DNA of 7,794 bases, from assembly GCA_934675095.1 (NCBI GenBank), contig CAKUPC010000063.1, positions 1 through 7,794 on the forward strand, given 5' to 3'. Position numbers and translations under genes: made by a program. Below are positions 1-6,664 of this stretch, piece by piece. This stretch comes from an uncultured Bacteroidales bacterium. GTDB taxonomy: Bacteria; Bacteroidota; Bacteroidia; Bacteroidales; UBA932. The notes below the pieces were generated by a model. It saw nothing but the letters and a program-made list of their open reading frames with translations, did not search any database and was not told the DNA's origin. Within the stretch, counting starts at the first letter, position 1. Each line of letters opens with the position of its first letter.

Positions 1-567
1 GCCCTTGTGCTCGTAGAGGTAGAGGAAGTCGTAGCCCTGGAGCAGCTGGTAGGTGAACTCCGTGAAGGACATTCCCTCGCGTGATTCGCTTGAGAGCCTC
101 TTCTTCACGCTGTCCTTGGCCATCATATAGTTCACGGTTATGTGCTTTCCGATGTCGCGTGTGAAGTCGAGGAAGCTCCAGCCCTTCATCCAGTCGTAGT
201 TGTTCACGAGTTCCGCGCAGTTCTCCGCCCCGGACTCAAAATCAAGGAAACGGGACAGCTGCCTCTTTATGCAGGAAACATTATGCGCGAGGGTCTCCTC
301 GTCGAGAAGGTTGCGCTCCTGAGACTTCATCGAAGGGTCGCCGATCATTCCTGTGGCTCCGCCGACGAGTGCGAAAGGCTTGTGCCCGCAGTTCTGAAAG
401 TGTTTGAGAATCATGATGCTGACCATATGCCCGATGTGCAGCGAATCCGCCGTCGGGTCAATCCCCACATACGCGGCCGTAGGCCCTTCCATAAGTTTTT
501 CCTCAGTTCCCGGCATAATGTCCTGAATCATGCCTCTCCATTTCAGTTCCTCAACAAAATTCTTCAT
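1..567 (-). CDS. tyrS: tyrosyl-tRNA synthetase, N-terminal 189 residues (3' end outside window)
   Basis: This is the N-terminal part of a class I aminoacyl-tRNA synthetase that charges tRNA-Tyr with tyrosine in the cytoplasm. The minus frame starts at the ATG ending at 567 ([12 protein letters not shown]) and stays open to the window edge. Residues 33-39 read YVGIDPT, and the ATP-binding HIGH signature is at residues 44-47 (SLHIGHM). It is followed by [11 protein letters not shown] and later by the [14 protein letters not shown] region typical of bacterial TyrS. Full-length proteins are usually about 420-430 residues, so the KMSKS loop and the C-terminal tRNA-binding domain lie outside the window. 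It is transcribed away from tpiA. No Shine-Dalgarno sequence is seen, which is usual in Bacteroidetes. The identification rests on several conserved blocks in the right order. Confidence 0.96.
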   Translation of the reverse strand, partial: MKNFVEELKWRGMIQDIMPGTEEKLMEGPTAAYVGIDPTADSLHIGHMVSIMILKHFQNCGHKPFALVGGATGMIGDPSMKSQERNLLDEETLAHNVSCIKRQLSRFLDFESGAENCAELVNNYDWMKGWSFLDFTRDIGKHITVNYMMAKDSVKKRLSSESREGMSFTEFTYQLLQGYDFLYLYEHKG

Positions 568-628
568 CGAATGACTTGTTTTCCTTATCATTATTATAAT
601 ATGTACAGTCCTTTTCGGACATGAACCG

Positions 629-662
629 CAAATGTAGTAAAAAATCATTACTTTTGCGCAAA
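629..662 (-). promoter_or_regulatory. putative tyrS promoter
   Basis: On the minus strand the sequence reads TACATTTG at 629-636, a perfect match to the Bacteroidetes -7 consensus TAnnTTTG. A TTTG -33 element lies at 659-662. The spacer is 22 nt, slightly longer than the usual 19-21. The implied leader to the tyrS ATG is about 55-60 nt. Inferred from motif and position only. Confidence 0.5.
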
Positions 663-733
663 TTGCGTCGCGGCATTTTCTCATTTTACGGGATATGTCC
701 GCCTTTTTTCTTCATTTATTCAAAACAGATTCG

Positions 734-741
734 TAAATTTG
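734..741 (+). promoter_or_regulatory. putative tpiA promoter, -7 box
   Basis: TAAATTTG followed by CA is a full match to the Bacteroidetes -7 consensus TAnnTTTG and lies about 100 nt upstream of the tpiA start. No good TTTG -33 element is found at 19-21 nt; the nearest is TTTC at 707-710. The rest of the 568-838 spacer is A/T-rich and shows no convincing gene. Confidence 0.45.
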
Positions 742-838
742 CAGGGATTTGGAAACATATATATTTTGGAAGGTTTCCAAGGTGCACGGACTTCGTGTGC
801 CGGTTTGTGAAATGTATAACAATTAAATATTCATCAAG

Positions 839-1591
839 ATGAGAAAACACATCGTGGCAGGCAACTGGAAGATGAACACTACAGTTCCTGAGGGCGTAGA
901 GCTCGCAAAGGCAGTGGTCGCAAAGTCGGCTGAGGTTCCTTCAGACGTGAAACTGATTATCGCACCTCCGTTCGTGCATCTTGCACCGGTCTCTGAGGTC
1001 GTAAAGGGCACCGCGGTCGGTCTTTCCGCACAGAACTGCGCGGACAAGGAGAAGGGCGCATACACAGGAGAGGTGGCAGTGAACATGCTCGCTTCCGTCG
1101 GCTGCGAATACACCATTCTCGGACATTCCGAGCGTCGTCAGTACTATGGCGAGACGGACGCGAAGCTTGTTGACAAGATTCACCTTGCCCTTGCCGCCGG
1201 CCTTTCACCGATTTTCTGCATCGGGGAGAATCTTGAGCAGCGCGAGGCCGGAAAGCACTTCGATGTGGTTACGGAGCAGGTGAAGAACGTCCTCTACACC
1301 CTTACTCCGGAGGAGATGGCAAAGGTCATCGTCGCTTACGAGCCGGTCTGGGCAATCGGGACAGGCAAGACCGCAACCGCTGAACAGGCCGAGGAAATCC
1401 ACGCCTGCGTGCGCAAGGTGCTTGCGGAGAAGTTCGGGGCGCTTGCCGAGGAAATCACCATACTCTACGGTGGAAGCTGCAAGCCTTCAAACGCGAAGGA
1501 ACTTTTCGCTCAGCCAGACATCGACGGCGGCCTCATCGGAGGCGCTGCGCTCAAGGCTGATGATTTCATCGCCATCGCTCTCTCATTCTAA
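839..1591 (+). CDS. tpiA: triose-phosphate isomerase
   Basis: A complete 250-residue triose-phosphate isomerase, interconverting dihydroxyacetone phosphate and glyceraldehyde-3-phosphate in glycolysis and gluconeogenesis. It is a cytoplasmic TIM-barrel enzyme that normally works as a dimer. All catalytic landmarks are visible: N9 and K11 in AGNWKMN; the catalytic His at residue 96 in [10 protein letters not shown]; the catalytic Glu at residue 168 in [11 protein letters not shown], followed by mobile loop 6; and the phosphate-gripping YGGS (210-213) and GGLIGGA (230-236) loops. The length is the family norm. The ATG at 839 is preceded by an A/T-rich leader without a Shine-Dalgarno sequence, and [13 protein letters not shown] is the expected N-terminus. 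tkt follows on the same strand after 145 nt that contain a large palindrome, so an operon is likely but may be modulated there. Confidence 0.98.
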   Translation: MRKHIVAGNWKMNTTVPEGVELAKAVVAKSAEVPSDVKLIIAPPFVHLAPVSEVVKGTAVGLSAQNCADKEKGAYTGEVAVNMLASVGCEYTILGHSERRQYYGETDAKLVDKIHLALAAGLSPIFCIGENLEQREAGKHFDVVTEQVKNVLYTLTPEEMAKVIVAYEPVWAIGTGKTATAEQAEEIHACVRKVLAEKFGALAEEITILYGGSCKPSNAKELFAQPDIDGGLIGGAALKADDFIAIALSF

Positions 1592-1592
1592 T

Positions 1593-1718
1593 GTGATGGG
1601 TGCCTAAAAGAGCGGATTGCTTCGTTATGCTCAACTTTTTAATCCTCACAACCGGGAGGTTGCTCCGGTTAAAAAGATTTCGCAAGCCTTGCACTCCGCC
1701 TTTTGTGCATCCCATCAC
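1593..1718 (+). repeat. large imperfect palindrome filling the tpiA-tkt spacer
   Basis: The outer arms are 1593-1620 and 1691-1718. They pair as GTGATGGG with CCCATCAC, TGC with GCA, AAAAG with CTTTT, GCGGA with TCCGC, and TGC with GCA. That gives 24 base pairs over 28 nt, interrupted by single-base bulges and small mismatches. A second hairpin is nested inside: CTTTTTAA (1635-1642) pairs with TTAAAAAG (1669-1676), with an inner CCGG (1652-1655) / CCGG (1665-1668) stem around a 9-nt loop. The element starts one base after the tpiA stop and ends 18 nt before the tkt ATG. It is either an interspersed palindromic repeat (MITE- or REP-like) or a structured leader acting on tkt. There is no U-tract after the outer stem, so it is not a plain intrinsic terminator. 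Confidence 0.8.
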
Positions 1719-1736
1719 TACCAAGTCTCTTGCATT

Positions 1737-3770
1737 ATGAAGAATGACGTTAAGAATATGAACAGAGCCGCCGACAACATCCGTGTGTTGGCGGCTTCTA
1801 TGGTTGAAAAGGCCAAGTCCGGACACCCCGGCGGCGCGATGGGCGGGGCCGACTTCATCAACACTCTCTACTCCGAGTATCTGGTCTATGACCCGGGAAA
1901 CCCTTTCTGGGAGGGGCGTGACCGTTTCTTCCTCGACCCGGGGCACATGAGCACGATGCTCTACTCCACGCTTGCCTTCACCGGAAAGTTCACTATGGAC
2001 GAGCTCGCGCAGTTCCGCCAGTGGGGAAGCCCGACTCCGGGACATCCGGAGCGCTGCGTGGAGAGGGGAATTGAGAACACATCCGGACCGCTCGGCCAGG
2101 GTCATACCTTCGCCGTCGGAGCGGCAATCGCAGCAAAGTTCCTCAAGGCGCGTCTCGGCGAGGTGATGAACCAGCGAATCTATGCCTACATCTCGGACGG
2201 CGGCATTCAGGAGGAAATCTCGCAGGGTTCCGGCCGCATCGCCGGCACTCTCGGGCTGGACAACCTCATAATGTTCTATGACTCCAACCGCATCCAGCTC
2301 TCCACGGAGACGGCGGCCGTCGATAATGAGGATGTCGCGGCAAAGTACCGTGCATGGAACTGGAACGTGATTGAGATTGACGGAAATGACGTCGCGCAGA
2401 TTCGCGCGGCTCTCGACGAGGCTCTGAAGGCTGTCGGGAAGCCGACCCTCATCATCGGCAACACCGTGATGGGCAAGGGCGCCCTCCGTGCAGACGGCTC
2501 AAGCTATGAGAACTGCTGTGCAACCCACGGCGCTCCTCTCGGCGGCGAGGCTTATATAAACACTGTGAAGGCTCTCGGGGGAGACCCGGAAAATCCGTTT
2601 GTGATTTTCCCTGAAACGGAGGCAATCTATGCCGCACGCCGCGAGGAACTGCGCAAGATTGTTGCGGAGCGCAAGGCTGCCGAGGACCGGTGGGCAGCCT
2701 CAAATCCTGAACTTGCGGCCAAGAAGGCCAAATGGTTCTCCGGGGAGGCACCGGACCTTGACTGGAAGTCCGTTCAACAGAAGAGGGACGATTCCACCCG
2801 CGGTGCTTCCGCTGCGGTTCTCGGGACGCTTGCTCTTGAGGTTGAGAACATGGTCGTGGCATCCGCTGACCTTTCCAACTCGGACAAGACTGACGGATTC
2901 CTCAAAAAGACCCATGCGTTCACGGCCGGGGATTTCTCCGGAGCGTTCTTCCAGGCCGGCGTGTCCGAGCTTACCATGGCGTGCTGCTGCATAGGCATGG
3001 CGCTTCACGGCGGAGTGATTCCTGCCTGCGCGACCTTCTTCGTGTTCTCGGACTACATGAAGCCTGCCGTGAGGATGGCTGCCCTGATGGAGGTTCCGGT
3101 GAAGTTCATCTGGTCGCATGACGCATTCCGTGTCGGTGAGGACGGACCTACCCACGAGCCTGTGGAGCAGGAGGCGCAGATTCGTCTGATGGAGAAACTG
3201 AAGAATCACCACGGGGAGAACTCCATGCTCGTGCTCCGTCCGGCCGACTCCGAGGAGACGACCCAGGCATGGAAGCTGGCGATGGAGAATGTGAAGACCC
3301 CGACCGCCCTGATTCTGTCAAGGCAGAACATCAAGAGCCTTCCGGAGGAGAATGACTACTCGCAGGTTGCAAAGGGCGCATACATAGTGGCCGGCTCTGA
3401 CAAGCTTCATGACCACGGTCTCGGCGGAAACGAGGTTGTTCTCGTCGCGTCCGGCTCCGAGGTGGCGACCCTGATTGCGGGCGCTGCGCTCCTGCGTGAG
3501 AAGGGCATCCGCTGCCGCATCGTCTCCGCTCCTTCCGAAGGGCTGTTCCGCAGCCAGAGCGAGGAGTATCAGGACGAGATTATCCCTGCCGGAGCCAATG
3601 TCTTCGGCCTTACCGCCGGACTGCCCGTGACCCTTCAGGGACTCGTGGGCTCGAACGGCACCGTCTATGGGCTCGAAAGCTTCGGCTTCTCCGCCCCGTA
3701 CAAGGTGCTCGACGAAAAACTCGGCTTCACCGCCGAGAATGTCTTCAATCAGGTGATGGATTTGCTATAG
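1737..3770 (+). CDS. tkt: transketolase
   Basis: A complete transketolase of 677 residues. It is the thiamine-diphosphate enzyme that moves two-carbon ketol units between pentose phosphate pathway sugars. The N-terminal cofactor domain shows SGHPGGAMGG (28-37), DPGHMS (67-72), GPLGQGH (117-123) and the ThDP/metal region SDGGIQEE (153-160) with DSN (182-184). The pyrimidine domain has the catalytic Glu at residue 411 (GVSELTM) and HDAFRVGEDGPTH (461-473). These three landmarks (E411, H461, H473) match the numbering of the E. coli enzyme. The C-terminal domain follows to residue 677. The open frame extends upstream to 1617, but that extension is read from the palindrome and is not transketolase-like. 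The ATG at 1737 (MKNDVKNMNRAADNIR) is chosen; 1758 is an alternative. It overlaps the convergent flavoprotein gene by 6 bp and has no terminator of its own in between. Confidence 0.98.
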   Translation: MKNDVKNMNRAADNIRVLAASMVEKAKSGHPGGAMGGADFINTLYSEYLVYDPGNPFWEGRDRFFLDPGHMSTMLYSTLAFTGKFTMDELAQFRQWGSPTPGHPERCVERGIENTSGPLGQGHTFAVGAAIAAKFLKARLGEVMNQRIYAYISDGGIQEEISQGSGRIAGTLGLDNLIMFYDSNRIQLSTETAAVDNEDVAAKYRAWNWNVIEIDGNDVAQIRAALDEALKAVGKPTLIIGNTVMGKGALRADGSSYENCCATHGAPLGGEAYINTVKALGGDPENPFVIFPETEAIYAARREELRKIVAERKAAEDRWAASNPELAAKKAKWFSGEAPDLDWKSVQQKRDDSTRGASAAVLGTLALEVENMVVASADLSNSDKTDGFLKKTHAFTAGDFSGAFFQAGVSELTMACCCIGMALHGGVIPACATFFVFSDYMKPAVRMAALMEVPVKFIWSHDAFRVGEDGPTHEPVEQEAQIRLMEKLKNHHGENSMLVLRPADSEETTQAWKLAMENVKTPTALILSRQNIKSLPEENDYSQVAKGAYIVAGSDKLHDHGLGGNEVVLVASGSEVATLIAGAALLREKGIRCRIVSAPSEGLFRSQSEEYQDEIIPAGANVFGLTAGLPVTLQGLVGSNGTVYGLESFGFSAPYKVLDEKLGFTAENVFNQVMDLL

Positions 3771-5240
3771 TTTTTTCGCGGCGCTGCTGCCTGACAGGTA
3801 GCCTGTAGAAAAGGCAATCTGCAGGTTGTAGCCCCCGGTATCGGCATCAAGGTCAAGCACCTCGCCCGCAAAGTGAAGGCCTGGAACCAGTTTGGATTCC
3901 AGGTCTTTTCTGTTGACCTCGTCGAGGGACACTCCACCCGCAGTGACGACGCAGCGCTCGTAGCCGACATATCCCGTAATCTGCATCTTCCAGTCCTTCA
4001 GAGCCTTGCCGAGGCTCCTGCTGTCAAGGTTCTGGAACGATGCCGCGAACGGCCGGAGAAGCTCCTTGGGCAGCAGCTTGGTGAGCAGCACGGCAAAGCG
4101 CTCCTTGTAGGGGCGCAGTGTCTGCCGTCCCCGGACAACGGTGTAGCTCCGTCTGTCGTCGGTGATTTCCTTCCACAGCTCGTCAATCCTTCGTTCAAGC
4201 TGTTCGGGCTCCACGGCGGGCTTGAGGTCTATGTGAGCCGTGACTTTGGAGCCGTTTCTCAGCGCCTTGACGACCCTGCGGCTCACCCTGAACCCGATCG
4301 GTCCCTCGATGCCGCCGTCGGTGAAGTCCATGTCCCCGAACTCCGATTCCAGGATGCTTCCGTCCGCCTCAACCGTGAGCCTCACGTTCCTGAGCTGTAT
4401 TCCGGCGAGCTGCCGTCCCCATTCGGTCAGCGGCACGGTGCGGTCAATGTGTCCTTTCATTCCGGCATATACCTCGTTCCCGGCGGCGCCGGTCTCCGCC
4501 AAGGCGGCCGCGTGCGCGCTGCCCTTCGCCCCGTCGGCCTTGTATCCCGCGGGCACGATTGCCGTGAGCGACGGGAAACGCTCGCTGACCCTGTGGCCGA
4601 ACTCCCTTGCCCACCTGTAGCCGTCTCCGGTGGAACCTGTGGCGGGGTAGGAGAGACCTCCGGTCGTTATTATCAGGCTGCGGGATATGAAGTTGCCCAG
4701 CTGCGTGGCGATGACGAATTCCCCGCGCTCATTGGTGTCGATGTCGCTGACCTCGCACCCCGTGACAATCTCCGCCCCCGACTCTTCCGCCATCCGCAGC
4801 AGAACATCTACCACGTCGGCCGACCTGTGCGATTCGGGAAAGACCCTGTCGCCTCTCTCCACGACGCACGGACAACCGTGAGCCTCAATCATTTCCATCA
4901 TCTTTGCCGGCGGAAGGGCGAAGAACGCCGGCTTGAGAAAGTCAGCCTTGGGATGGACGTGCTGCGAGAACTCGTTCCAGTCCGACATATTCGTGAAATT
5001 GCAGCGCCCCTTTCCGCTAATCATAATCTTACGCCCGACCCTCGGCATCTTTTCGAGCACCGTGACTTTCGCTCGCGTGTTTTCAGCCGTCTTTCCGTTC
5101 ACTTCCCCGGAGGCCCCAGAGGCTCCGGAGTCATTACCGGAGTCCGGACAAGTGCCCGCTCCGACAGCCGCCATAAGCCCTGCCGCGCCTCCTCCTATAA
5201 TCAGAATGTCGCTGTATCTTTCCTTTTCCATTGTCGTCAT
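3765..5240 (-). CDS. HI0933/BaiN-family FAD-dependent oxidoreductase
   Basis: A 491-residue flavoprotein of the HI0933 (YhiN/BaiN/RdsA-like) family, predicted cytoplasmic. Visible landmarks are the dinucleotide-binding IIGGGAAGLMAA (14-25), the acidic strand end VTVLEK (59-64), GRKIMISGKGRCNFTN (69-84), GGLSYPATGSTGDGY (194-208), the C-terminal AGGVSLDEV (434-442), and FAGEVLDLDADTGGYNLQ (457-474), which closes the FAD site. Family members are usually near 400 residues. The surplus seems to lie in a Gly/Ser/Asn-rich stretch at about 30-57, inside the first Rossmann unit, and an Ala/Gly-rich stretch at about 231-264. The physiological substrate of this protein is not known; some relatives have been linked to bile-acid reduction, but that should not be transferred here. 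The start is M1 at 5240 or M4 at 5231. Its stop codon overlaps that of tkt. Confidence 0.92.
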   Translation of the reverse strand: MTTMEKERYSDILIIGGGAAGLMAAVGAGTCPDSGNDSGASGASGEVNGKTAENTRAKVTVLEKMPRVGRKIMISGKGRCNFTNMSDWNEFSQHVHPKADFLKPAFFALPPAKMMEMIEAHGCPCVVERGDRVFPESHRSADVVDVLLRMAEESGAEIVTGCEVSDIDTNERGEFVIATQLGNFISRSLIITTGGLSYPATGSTGDGYRWAREFGHRVSERFPSLTAIVPAGYKADGAKGSAHAAALAETGAAGNEVYAGMKGHIDRTVPLTEWGRQLAGIQLRNVRLTVEADGSILESEFGDMDFTDGGIEGPIGFRVSRRVVKALRNGSKVTAHIDLKPAVEPEQLERRIDELWKEITDDRRSYTVVRGRQTLRPYKERFAVLLTKLLPKELLRPFAASFQNLDSRSLGKALKDWKMQITGYVGYERCVVTAGGVSLDEVNRKDLESKLVPGLHFAGEVLDLDADTGGYNLQIAFSTGYLSGSSAAKKL

Positions 5241-5247
5241 ATATATT

Positions 5248-5255
5248 CAAATGTA
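5248..5255 (-). promoter_or_regulatory. putative flavoprotein promoter, -7 box, next to the start codon
   Basis: The minus strand reads TACATTTG, a perfect TAnnTTTG match, ending only 7 nt before the ATG at 5240. Transcription would then begin within a few bases of that ATG, giving a leaderless mRNA. If M4 (5231) is the true start, the leader is about 12 nt. No clear -33 element is seen. Confidence 0.4.
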
Positions 5256-5339
5256 CCATCAATATACCCGAAAACGAAGAAATATGCCTCCGAATGCAGA
5301 AAATTTGTCCGAATGAGTGAAATATATCCAGAAATTTAC

Positions 5340-5347
5340 TATCTTTG
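5340..5347 (+). promoter_or_regulatory. putative tRNA-Thr promoter, -7 box
   Basis: TATCTTTG followed by CA matches the Bacteroidetes -7 consensus TAnnTTTG exactly and lies 40 nt upstream of the mature tRNA 5' end. A good TTTG -33 element at the usual distance is not visible. A short 5' leader of roughly 35 nt would be removed by RNase P. Confidence 0.5.
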
Positions 5348-5387
5348 CAGTCCTTTCTTCGGGCAACGTCCGCAGATTGAGGCCAAA

Positions 5388-5460
5388 GCCAGTTTAGCTT
5401 AGTTGGTAGAGCATCGCATTCGTAACGCGAAGGTCGTGGGTTCGACTCCCATAGCTGGCT
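5388..5460 (+). tRNA. tRNA-Thr (anticodon CGU)
   Basis: A 73-nt cloverleaf can be drawn completely. The acceptor stem is GCCAGTT/AGCTGGC with one G-U pair. The D arm is GCTT/GAGC with loop AGTTGGTA. The anticodon stem is TCGCA/CGCGA with loop TTCGTAA, and the T arm is GTGGG/CCCAT with loop TTCGACT. Anticodon CGT at 5421-5423 decodes ACG (threonine). The discriminator is T at 5460, and no 3' CCA is encoded, so CCA must be added after transcription. The closing pair of the anticodon stem (A5418 and C5426) is an A-C mismatch. The final base overlaps the stop codon of the convergent kinase-like gene, and no terminator follows. Confidence 0.95.
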
Positions 5461-6344
5461 CACAGAACAGTATCGTGAGAAAGTTCCGCAGCTTCCGTAT
5501 TCGGGAGGCATTCAAGAGACCACGCCGGAACTTCAGCCAGAACATCAGAAATGTAGTTGCAGACAGCGTCGGAAGTCTCTTCCGTGTAGTTCAGCGCGGG
5601 GGGAGCCGAAGGAAGCAGCGCTCCTATCGCCTGTATCGGATTCAGCCTGTGAATCCTGTTGTACGGCGCCTGGCTCAGGCGGACTATCGCCGCGAGCGGA
5701 TAGGCCTCTGCCTTGTAGCACGGTGTCTTGCCGCTCCATGGCGAGCCGAACACCATCACCCCGCCGTCCGGCATCACCCTGATGAAGGGGCTGTCGTCGT
5801 TAAGCAGGAATGACTCCGGGTATCTTTCGCGCAGAAGTCTCGTGTGCGTGCTCTTTCCTGTTCCCGATTCTCCGAGGAAAATTGCCGTGCGGCCGTCGAA
5901 CACGTTTGCGGAGCAGTGGATTGCAAGGCATCCGTGAAGGCAGGTCAGGAAATTCACCGCCGTCCAGAGCGCATATCTGTACATCGTCGCGGTCGCCCGG
6001 ACAATCGAAGTCCTCACCGTCGTGTCTCCTATGTACCACGTCTCCCATAGTTCCTTTCCCGAATGTTCCTCAGTCATGTGGAATACAATCATGTCCCCGT
6101 CGCGGTAGAAGCGGCATTCTACGTCCTCGAACGCCACGTCAAAGCAGCTGTCACGTCCTTTGAGCCTTTCCACGAGCCTGCTCACGCCCTCCTCGTCAAT
6201 CTCTTCCGAGATGAGGAAATCGTGGCCCATGCTTTCCGCGGGGACAAAAAACGGCCTGAAAAAGGGCATCGCGTGGATGAAATCGGTCACGTTCGGCCCG
6301 TCGAAGCCGAATCTGAAGTCAGCGATTGAAAGTATAACCGGCAT
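5460..6344 (-). CDS. HPr-kinase-like P-loop protein, partner of PqqD-like protein
   Basis: A 294-residue protein with a C-terminal P-loop domain resembling the HPr kinase/PEP-carboxykinase fold. Residues 137-147 read HGCLAIHCSAN, comparable to the LHASAV-type segment of HPrK-like proteins. The Walker A loop is GESGTGKST (158-166). FLLNDDS (179-185) supplies the paired Asp expected for metal and phosphotransfer, and GSPWSGK (200-206) follows. The first ~125 residues have no motif I recognise. It begins 3 bp after the PqqD-like stop codon, so the two are translationally close and surely one operon. In lasso-peptide clusters HPrK homologues phosphorylate peptides, and PqqD-type proteins present peptide leaders; peptide phosphorylation is therefore a reasonable guess here but unproven. 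Canonical HprK of the PTS system is unlikely, since the N-terminal half does not look like it. The TGA stop shares a base with tRNA-Thr. Confidence 0.8.
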   Translation of the reverse strand: MPVILSIADFRFGFDGPNVTDFIHAMPFFRPFFVPAESMGHDFLISEEIDEEGVSRLVERLKGRDSCFDVAFEDVECRFYRDGDMIVFHMTEEHSGKELWETWYIGDTTVRTSIVRATATMYRYALWTAVNFLTCLHGCLAIHCSANVFDGRTAIFLGESGTGKSTHTRLLRERYPESFLLNDDSPFIRVMPDGGVMVFGSPWSGKTPCYKAEAYPLAAIVRLSQAPYNRIHRLNPIQAIGALLPSAPPALNYTEETSDAVCNYISDVLAEVPAWSLECLPNTEAAELSHDTVL

Positions 6345-6347
6345 GGC

Positions 6348-6650
6348 CTACTGCTTTATATTGGAAAGCTTCGTTTCGGAACCGTTCTCAATCAGCCCGC
6401 ACTCGGCGAGCTTGCTGCACCATGCCTGCCCGTCGGCCGCTGCCGTCTCATGGTCAATTCCATATTCGTTCAAAAGGGCCTCGGTGACGTCGAACGCCGT
6501 AAAATCCCTGTCGTGAAACGTGTTCCACAGAAAAAGCGAAGTCTCGTTGAGGGATATGATTTTCGTCATGTCGCCGCCATATTTGCCCTGCATTATGATG
6601 ACATTCTGCCCGGCCATCGAGCGAACCTTGAACTTTGGAGAAATTTTCAT
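6348..6650 (-). CDS. PqqD-like peptide-binding (RRE-type) protein
   Basis: A 100-residue protein with the PqqD-family pattern. A basic N-terminal strand region (MKISPKFKVRSMAG, 1-14) leads into IISLNETSLFLWNTF (31-45). After that come DFTAFDVTEALLNEYGID (49-66), a helix like the family's T.xEI.xxL segment, and a C-terminal WCSKLAECGLIE (77-88). The length is typical of stand-alone PqqD proteins (about 90-100). Known PqqD proteins bind the leader of a ribosomally made peptide and deliver it to a radical SAM enzyme; no such enzyme or precursor is visible here. It is the first gene of a two-gene operon with the HPr-kinase-like gene 3 bp downstream. Its promoter is overlapped by a tandem 18-bp repeat, suggesting regulated expression. 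Family assignment is good; function is inferred. Confidence 0.82.
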   Translation of the reverse strand: MKISPKFKVRSMAGQNVIIMQGKYGGDMTKIISLNETSLFLWNTFHDRDFTAFDVTEALLNEYGIDHETAAADGQAWCSKLAECGLIENGSETKLSNIKQ

Positions 6651-6664
6651 GAATACTTGTGTTT

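Noticed and set aside
1617..1736. N-terminal extension of transketolase from an upstream ATG at 1617.
   Set aside because: The 40 extra residues are read from the palindromic spacer and do not resemble transketolase. The expected family N-terminus begins at 1737.
3873..5402. A 509-residue plus-strand open frame antisense to the flavoprotein gene.
   Set aside because: It is longer than the real gene, but its translation has no recognisable domain. The minus frame carries all HI0933-family motifs, and the long antisense frame is a by-product of GC-rich codon use. It also runs through the tRNA promoter and into the tRNA gene.
5403..5813. A plus-strand open frame of 136 residues starting inside tRNA-Thr.
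   Set aside because: It begins within the tRNA and runs antisense to the kinase-like gene, whose frame has clear Walker A and Asp-Asp motifs.
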